From assembly GCF_036206005.1 (NCBI RefSeq), contig NZ_CP108143.1, positions 4,555,501 to 4,619,500 of the forward strand: 64,000 nt of DNA, read 5' to 3'. The number at the start of each line of letters is the position of its first letter. Within the stretch, counting starts at the first letter, position 1. This DNA comes from Streptomyces sp. NBC_00178. GTDB taxonomy: Bacteria; Actinomycetota; Actinomycetes; Streptomycetales; Streptomycetaceae. The notes under the pieces were generated by a model. It had not been told where the DNA came from. It saw nothing but the letters and a program-made list of their open reading frames with translations, and made no database searches. Shown piece by piece: positions 59,472-64,000 of this stretch. The position numbers and the translations under genes are program-made.

Positions 59472-59912
59472 GTGGTGCGCAGACCAGTGGCCTTCGTGAC
59501 CGCGGTCGTTCTGTTCGCGGAGGCCGTCGGCATCGTGCTCGTCAACGCCGTCCTGGCGACGGTCGCGGACAACCAGAGCATGTCCCTCGCGGGGATGGAT
59601 CCCGACGCCATGGTCACCGGCACCTGGGTGATGGGCGGTGTGTCGGGCGTCCTGCTCGTGCTGTGCGGGCTGATACCTCTGCTGGCCGGCATACGCGACC
59701 GGGCGCCGGGCCGCTTCGGCAGGATCGCCCTCATCGCCTGCGCGGTCGTCCACGGGGTGCTGGGCGCCCTGGCGGTGGGTCTGATCGGCTGGGCGGCCTT
59801 CGCGTTCATGATGGCCGTCCTCGCGCTGATCGTGCTCACGCTGGTGGCGTTCGACCGGCGGGCGCCGCAGGACACGGCGGCCGGTCCCGGAGGGGCCCCC
59901 GCCGCCGTGTGA
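59472..59912 (+). CDS. Four-segment membrane protein, unknown function
   Basis: A 146-residue integral membrane protein with four hydrophobic segments (about 6-26, 48-70, 81-105, 108-125). GTG 59472 has GGGGGTGG about 7 nt upstream; a GTG at 59475 is in frame too. I do not recognise a family. A frame extends far upstream but without membrane-like or coding character, so the short form is used. It is convergent with maf. Confidence 0.7.
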   Translation: MVRRPVAFVTAVVLFAEAVGIVLVNAVLATVADNQSMSLAGMDPDAMVTGTWVMGGVSGVLLVLCGLIPLLAGIRDRAPGRFGRIALIACAVVHGVLGALAVGLIGWAAFAFMMAVLALIVLTLVAFDRRAPQDTAAGPGGAPAAV

Positions 59913-59927
59913 GGTGTCCGCGGCCGC

Positions 59928-60530
59928 TCAGACCCAGAAGTCGGTCACGGAGAAGCCGAGTTCGCCCAGCAGTCGGCGCAGCAGGGGCAGCGAGAGGCCG
60001 ATGACGTTGCCGTGGCTGCCCTCGATCGCCTCGACGAACGGCGCCGAGCGCCCGTCCAGCGTGAACGCTCCCGCCACGTGCAGCGGTTCGCCGGTCGCGA
60101 CGTACGCCGCCACCTCGGCGTCGGTCGGCTCGCCGAACCGGACCACGGTGGAGGCGGTCGCCGACGCCGTGCGGCCGGTCGCCGTGTCGATGACGCTGTG
60201 ACCCGTCTGCAGGATGCCCGGCCGGCCGCGCATCGACTTCCAGCGGGCCGTGGCCTCCTCGGCGTCCGCGGGCTTGCCGAATGCCTCGCCGTCCAGCTCC
60301 AGCACCGAGTCGCAGCCGATCACCAGTGCCCCGGACACCTCCGGGCGGGCCGCGACGGCGGCGGCCTTCGCCTCGGCCAGGACGAGGGCCAGCTCCCCCG
60401 GGGTGGGGGCGCTGATCGCGTCCTCGTCCACGCCGCTGACGATCACCTCGGGGGCGAAGCCCGCCTGGCGGAGGAGGCCGAGACGGGCGGGGGACGCGGA
60501 GGCGAGCACGAGGCGGCGCTGATCAGTCAT
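59928..60530 (-). CDS. maf: Maf nucleoside triphosphate pyrophosphatase
   Basis: A 200-residue Maf-family enzyme that hydrolyses dTTP/UTP or modified nucleotides. LVLASASPARLGLLRQAGF at the N-terminus, the Asp in IGCDSVLELDGE, KPADAEEA, TGHSVI and IEGSHGNVIGLSLPLL are family motifs. ATG 60530 follows TACGAT by 7 nt on the minus strand; an upstream in-frame ATG at 60539 lies inside that hexamer, so it is rejected. In actinobacteria maf commonly lies near the propionyl-CoA carboxylase genes, as here. Confidence 0.93.
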   Translation of the reverse strand: MTDQRRLVLASASPARLGLLRQAGFAPEVIVSGVDEDAISAPTPGELALVLAEAKAAAVAARPEVSGALVIGCDSVLELDGEAFGKPADAEEATARWKSMRGRPGILQTGHSVIDTATGRTASATASTVVRFGEPTDAEVAAYVATGEPLHVAGAFTLDGRSAPFVEAIEGSHGNVIGLSLPLLRRLLGELGFSVTDFWV

Positions 60531-60537
60531 GCCCGCC

Positions 60538-60543
60538 ATCGTA
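60538..60543 (-). promoter_or_regulatory. -10 hexamer, leaderless maf promoter
   Basis: TACGAT on the minus strand, 7 nt before ATG 60530. It falls downstream of the mmpB-like ORF, so maf has its own promoter. Confidence 0.6.
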
Positions 60544-60559
60544 GGCGGGGCCGGAGACC

Positions 60560-60688
60560 TCAGCGGGTGCCCAGGACGAACATCGCCACGACCATGGCCA
60601 GGGCCAGCAGCAGTCCCGCGCGGCGCATCATGTCCTGCGCGTCGCGGAGTTCCTTCGGGGGCTTGTTCTCGGGGTCGGACCACAGCAT
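60560..60688 (-). CDS. mmpB: MmpB-like small membrane protein, 42 aa
   Basis: A 42-codon ORF shorter than usual gene-finding limits. The product begins MLWSDPENKPPKELRDAQ and ends in one membrane segment (AGLLLALAMVVAMFVLG) plus TR. It sits between accE and maf, and the sequence matches my memory of the conserved Streptomyces morphogenic membrane protein MmpB; the name is probable, not certain. The N-terminus should be cytoplasmic. No strong ribosome site is seen (a weak GGA lies a few nt upstream). Confidence 0.75.
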   Translation of the reverse strand: MLWSDPENKPPKELRDAQDMMRRAGLLLALAMVVAMFVLGTR

Positions 60689-60773
60689 GGGTCCGATGGT
60701 GCTCCGGGCACGGCTGCGGCGCCTGAGTACGGGTACTCAAGCGCCGCTCGCGGGCCCGCCGGGCCGCAGTGCC

Positions 60774-60980
60774 TCAGGAGGGCCAGTACGTCCGCGCCCA
60801 CGACCGGGGTCCCGGCCGCGGCGAGGCGCCGCGGGCGATGCGTCCCGGGTCCGACCACTGCTCGGGGGGCAGCGGGGCGCCGGACGGCACGGCGACGGCC
60901 GCCGCCGCGCGCGCCCGGACCACGGCGAGGGCCGCGGCGAGCTCCTCCGGGGTCGGATTGCCCCGTACGACCTTGATCAT
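60774..60980 (-). CDS. accE: Acyl-CoA carboxylase epsilon subunit
   Basis: A 68-residue actinobacterial AccE/PccE subunit. MIKVVRGNPTPEELAAALAVV at the N-terminus is the family signature, and the C-terminal WSDPGRIARGA...WARTYWPS is typical. It stabilises the alpha-beta acyl-CoA carboxylase complex and is known only in actinobacteria. GGAG lies upstream of ATG 60980; the gene is 14 nt after the beta subunit stop, so they are co-transcribed. Confidence 0.93.
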   Translation of the reverse strand: MIKVVRGNPTPEELAAALAVVRARAAAAVAVPSGAPLPPEQWSDPGRIARGASPRPGPRSWARTYWPS

Positions 60981-60994
60981 GGTGGCTCCCGTGG

Positions 60995-62575
60995 CTAGAG
61001 GGGGATGTTGCCGTGCTTCTTCGGCGGCAGGGACTCGCGCTTCGTGCGGAGCTGGCGCAGGCCCTTCACCAGGTGCGCCCGGGTCTCCGACGGCATGATC
61101 ACCGCGTCGACGTAGCCGCGCTCGGCCGCGACGTACGGGTTGAGGAGCGCGTCCTCGTAGTCGGTCATCAGCTCGGCGCGGGTGGCCTCGGGGTCGTCGG
61201 CGGCCGCGATCGTGCGGCGGTGCAGGATGTTCACCGCGCCCTGGGCCCCCATCACCGCGATCTGGGCGGTGGGCCACGCCAGGTTGAGGTCGGCGCCCAG
61301 GTGCTTGGAGCCCATGACGTCGTACGCGCCGCCGAACGCCTTGCGGGTGATCACCGTGATCAGCGGGACGGTGGCCTCGGCGTAGGCGTAGATGAGCTTG
61401 GCACCCCGGCGGATGATGCCGCCGTACTCCTGGTCGACGCCCGGGAGGAAGCCCGGCACGTCGACGAAGGTGACGACCGGCACGTTGAAGGCGTCGCAGG
61501 TGCGGACGAAGCGCGCCGCCTTCTCGCTCGCGTTGATGTCCAGACAGCCGGCGAACTGCATCGGCTGGTTGGCGACGATGCCGACCGGATAGCCCTCGAC
61601 GCGCCCGAAGCCGGTGATGATGTTCGGCGCGAACAGGGCCTGGGTCTCCAGGAACTCGCCGTCGTCGAGCACGTGCTCGATCGCGGTGTGCATGTCGTAC
61701 GGCTGGTTCGCCGAGTCCGGGATGAGGGTGTCCAGCTCGCGGTCCTCGTCCGTGGTCGCCAGGTCCGCCTCCTCCGGGAAGGCCGGCGCCTCGGAGAGGT
61801 TGTTGGACGGGAGGTAGGACAGCAGGGACTTGACGTACTCGATGGCGTCCTTCTCGTCACCCGCCATGTGGTGCGCCACGCCTGACGTGGTGTTGTGCGT
61901 ACGGGCGCCGCCCAGCTCCTCGAAGCCGACGTCCTCGCCGGTGACCGTCTTGATGACGTCGGGGCCCGTGATGAACATGTGCGAGGTCTGGTCGACCATC
62001 ACCGTGAAGTCCGTGATCGCCGGCGAGTAGACCGCACCGCCCGCGCAGGGGCCGACGATCAGCGAGATCTGGGGGACCACGCCGGACGCGTGCACGTTGC
62101 GGCGGAAGATCTCGGCGAACAGGCCGAGGGCGACGACGCCCTCCTGGATGCGGGCCCCGCCGCCGTCGTTGATGCCGATGACCGGGCAGCCGGTCTTCAG
62201 CGCGAAGTCCATGACCTTGACGATCTTCTCGCCGTAGACCTCGCCGAGCGAGCCGCCGAAGATGGTGAAGTCCTGCGAGTACACGCAGACGGGCCGGCCG
62301 TCCACCGTGCCGTATCCGGTGACGACACCGTCCCCGTACGGGCGGTTCTTCTCGATGCCGAAGTTGGTGGAGCGGTGCCGCGCGAACTCGTCGAGCTCCA
62401 CGAAAGAACCTTCGTCGAGCAGGAGCTCGACGCGCTCCCGGGCGGTCAACTTGCCCTTGGCGTGCTGCTTTTCGACGGCACGGGCGGAACCTGCGTGTGT
62501 GGCCTCTTCAATACGGCGCTGCAGGTCCGCGATCTTTCCCGCGGTCGTGTGGATGTCGCTCTGCGGCTCGGACAT
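60995..62575 (-). CDS. pccB: Propionyl-CoA carboxylase beta subunit
   Basis: A 526-residue carboxyltransferase subunit making methylmalonyl-CoA from propionyl-CoA. Two oxyanion loops are intact: GGGARIQEGV and GPCAGGAVYSPA in the first half, FVDVPGFLPGVDQEYGGIIRRGAKL and KAFGGAYDVMGSKHLGAD in the second. The Asp in AYDVMGSK is the residue known to favour propionyl-CoA over acetyl-CoA in S. coelicolor PccB. ATG 62575 begins MSEPQSDIHTTAGK. The epsilon subunit gene follows directly; the biotin carboxylase subunit is 2 kb away. Confidence 0.94.
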   Translation of the reverse strand: MSEPQSDIHTTAGKIADLQRRIEEATHAGSARAVEKQHAKGKLTARERVELLLDEGSFVELDEFARHRSTNFGIEKNRPYGDGVVTGYGTVDGRPVCVYSQDFTIFGGSLGEVYGEKIVKVMDFALKTGCPVIGINDGGGARIQEGVVALGLFAEIFRRNVHASGVVPQISLIVGPCAGGAVYSPAITDFTVMVDQTSHMFITGPDVIKTVTGEDVGFEELGGARTHNTTSGVAHHMAGDEKDAIEYVKSLLSYLPSNNLSEAPAFPEEADLATTDEDRELDTLIPDSANQPYDMHTAIEHVLDDGEFLETQALFAPNIITGFGRVEGYPVGIVANQPMQFAGCLDINASEKAARFVRTCDAFNVPVVTFVDVPGFLPGVDQEYGGIIRRGAKLIYAYAEATVPLITVITRKAFGGAYDVMGSKHLGADLNLAWPTAQIAVMGAQGAVNILHRRTIAAADDPEATRAELMTDYEDALLNPYVAAERGYVDAVIMPSETRAHLVKGLRQLRTKRESLPPKKHGNIPL

Positions 62576-62719
62576 CGGGTGGCGGCTCCCTGCCTGGTCA
62601 CGGGGACGGCTGGTACATCCAGCAGCGTGCTCGACGGCACGCCGCTCGTCGGCTGTGTGGCTACTGACCCGTAGCGTATCGGCGCGGATACGGTTCGGCA
62701 GTGCGTCGTTGGCCACACC

Positions 62720-62725
62720 TAATGT
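62720..62725 (+). promoter_or_regulatory. -10 hexamer, leaderless birA promoter
   Basis: TAATGT, 7 nt before ATG 62733. Confidence 0.6.
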
Positions 62726-62732
62726 GGGTTGC

Positions 62733-63602
62733 ATGACACCTTCCGATGCGCCGCACAACCGCTGGTCGGACCTCGACAGGCCGCCCCTCAACGTCACGGC
62801 GCTGCGCCGCGGGCTGCTGAGGCCCGGTGGGCTGTGGAGCTCCCTCGACGTGGTCGACTCGACCGGCTCCACCAACTCCGACCTCGCGGCACGGGCCGCC
62901 GGTGAGGGGCTGGCCGAGGGGGCGGTGCTCGTCGCGGAGGAGCAGACCGCGGGCCGCGGCCGGCTGGACCGGAGCTGGACCGCGCCGCCGCGCTCGGGCC
63001 TCTTCCTCTCGGTCCACCTGACCCCCGGCGACATCCCCGCCGAGCGCTGGGGCTGGCTGCCGCTGCTGACCGGCGTCGCCGCCGCGACGGGCCTCGCGCA
63101 GGCCGCGGGCATCGACATGGCACTGAAATGGCCCAACGACCTCCTGGTGACCGTCGGGGGCACGGAGCGCAAGACCGGAGGCATCCTCGCCGAGCGCGCC
63201 GGGGACGGCGTCGTCATCGGCATCGGCCTCAACGTGTCGCTGCGCGCGGCCGAGCTCCCCGCCCCCCACGCGGGGTCCCTCGCGCTCGCCGGAGCGGTGT
63301 CCACCGACCGCGAGACCCTCCTGCGGGCCGTCCTGCGGTCGCTCGAACAGTGGTACACGACGTGGCGTGACGCCGACGGCGACGCCGCGGCCTCCGGCCT
63401 CCAGGCGGCCTACGCCGCCGGCTGCGCCACCCTCGACCGCACGGTGCGGGCCGAGCTGCCGGGCGACCGGTCGGTCGTGGGCGAGGCCGTCGCCATCGAC
63501 GGAGACGGCCGGCTCGTCCTGGCCACGGGCGAGGGCGTGCAGGAACCCGTGTCGGCGGGCGACATCGTGCACCTGCGCGGCGAGGAGGGAGGACTGACCT
63601 GA
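62733..63602 (+). CDS. birA: Biotin-[acetyl-CoA-carboxylase] ligase
   Basis: A 289-residue biotin protein ligase of the monofunctional kind: no N-terminal DNA-binding HTH. The catalytic motif EEQTAGRGRLDRSW, STNSDLA, LKWPNDL and KTGGILAE bind biotinyl-AMP; the C-terminal SH3-like domain follows (LPGDRSVVGEAVAIDGDGRLVL). It activates biotin on the BCCP of the acyl-CoA carboxylases. Divergent from pccB, which lies 157 bp away, and probably leaderless. Confidence 0.93.
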   Translation: MTPSDAPHNRWSDLDRPPLNVTALRRGLLRPGGLWSSLDVVDSTGSTNSDLAARAAGEGLAEGAVLVAEEQTAGRGRLDRSWTAPPRSGLFLSVHLTPGDIPAERWGWLPLLTGVAAATGLAQAAGIDMALKWPNDLLVTVGGTERKTGGILAERAGDGVVIGIGLNVSLRAAELPAPHAGSLALAGAVSTDRETLLRAVLRSLEQWYTTWRDADGDAAASGLQAAYAAGCATLDRTVRAELPGDRSVVGEAVAIDGDGRLVLATGEGVQEPVSAGDIVHLRGEEGGLT

Positions 63603-63755
63603 TCCGGGGCCCGGGCACATACGGGTGACGTCCCGCGGAACGCACCGCGCAACCGTGTGACCGGGACGTGAGCCAGGGCACACCTGCCGTATCGTTGAGG
63701 CGATCCAGCGACAGATCGGCAGGGCAGTGCGCACGGAACGGGCAGGAGGCGGCCG

Positions 63756-64000
63756 GTGACCGTCGACGACGCTATTCCCGGCGACGGCGCGGACGGCGCG
63801 GAGCCCTCGTCGGCGCGGCCGGTCCACTCGACACCGCATCACGAGGTCGACCACACGGCCGAACCCACCGACGACCCGCTCGCCATCCGGCTGGAATCCC
63901 TGATCCTCGGGGCCGACCGCCGCTACACGCCCTTCCAGGCAGCCCGGACCGCCGGGGTCTCCATGGACCTGGCGTCCCGCTTCTGGCGGGCCATGGGCTT
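63756..64000 (+). CDS. cya: Adenylate cyclase, N-terminal part (partial)
   Basis: The first 81 codons of a gene cut by the window end. GTG 63756 has GCAGGAGG 8 nt upstream. The N-terminus (DDPLAIRLESLILGADRRYTPFQAARTAGVSMDLASRFWRAMGF in parts) is a MerR-like helical domain as in Streptomyces Cya, and in S. coelicolor cya lies beside birA. The catalytic class III domain is outside the window, so the call rests on this N-terminus and on gene order. Confidence 0.8.
   Translation, partial: MTVDDAIPGDGADGAEPSSARPVHSTPHHEVDHTAEPTDDPLAIRLESLILGADRRYTPFQAARTAGVSMDLASRFWRAMG

Noticed and set aside
62576..63358. N-terminal extension of pccB
   Set aside because: It overlaps birA on the other strand and is Arg/Ser/Pro-rich; the pccB family starts at about MSEPQSD.

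Overview
The window is chromosomal DNA of a Streptomyces-type actinomycete. It has very high G+C, strong third-position GC bias, Streptomyces-typical genes (afsQ1/afsQ2/sigQ, an mmpB-like small ORF, a cya start, an AccA2-type carboxylase, a separate epsilon subunit) and many leaderless starts. From memory, the gene order resembles the S. coelicolor stretch around SCO4866 to SCO4928. I saw no IS element, prophage, CRISPR array, tRNA or rRNA.

Layout. 1-8.2 kb: housekeeping and envelope genes (SDR reductase, ECF sigma factor with a membrane partner, lipoprotein L,D-transpeptidase, B12-type acyl-CoA mutase large subunit, LysE exporter, MarR regulator). 8.24-8.70 kb: a relic in which one deletion fused the 3' ends of a divergent FAD-monooxygenase/TetR pair. 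8.87-23.28 kb: a cell-wall glycopolymer cluster with GT2 and polysialyltransferase-like genes present as two inverted cassettes, a TPR-GT29-like protein, a GT8-like/TPR/pyruvyltransferase fusion, an acyltransferase, a DUF6716-type transferase, NeuA fused to a HAD phosphatase, NeuB without a SAF domain, and another sialyltransferase-like protein. No NeuC is present, which fits Kdn (teichulosonic acid) better than Neu5Ac.

23.7-33.2 kb: M20 amidohydrolase, then nucleoside uptake (BMP lipoprotein, two-domain ATPase, two permeases) running into cytidine deaminase, and thymidine phosphorylase. 33.2-46.5 kb: ECF sigma factor with a SnoaL domain, second L,D-transpeptidase, MFS/LysR pair, adenosine deaminase, small secreted proteins, VanZ, and the afsQ operon facing sigQ. 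46.5-53.3 kb: deoC with a full and a truncated aldehyde dehydrogenase, then purine nucleoside phosphorylase with phosphosugar mutase. 54-64 kb: NAD(P)H-quinone reductase, DeoR and TetR regulators, propionyl-CoA carboxylase subunits (biotin carboxylase/BCCP, beta, epsilon), Maf, BirA and the start of adenylate cyclase.

Two regulatory layers stand out. A 12-bp palindrome, CTACGCGCGTAG (three exact and three near copies), lies at the promoters of six nucleoside transcription units spread over 28 kb: BMP lipoprotein, ABC ATPase, deoA, add, deoC and PNP. This looks like one nucleoside regulon, and the DeoR-family gene at 55.6 kb is a local candidate regulator. Second, at least a dozen genes have a TANNNT-like -10 hexamer exactly 6-7 nt before an ATG/GTG, marking leaderless transcripts and correcting several start sites. 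Promoters of the glycopolymer cluster also carry GTTCACC-type direct repeats like PhoP boxes.
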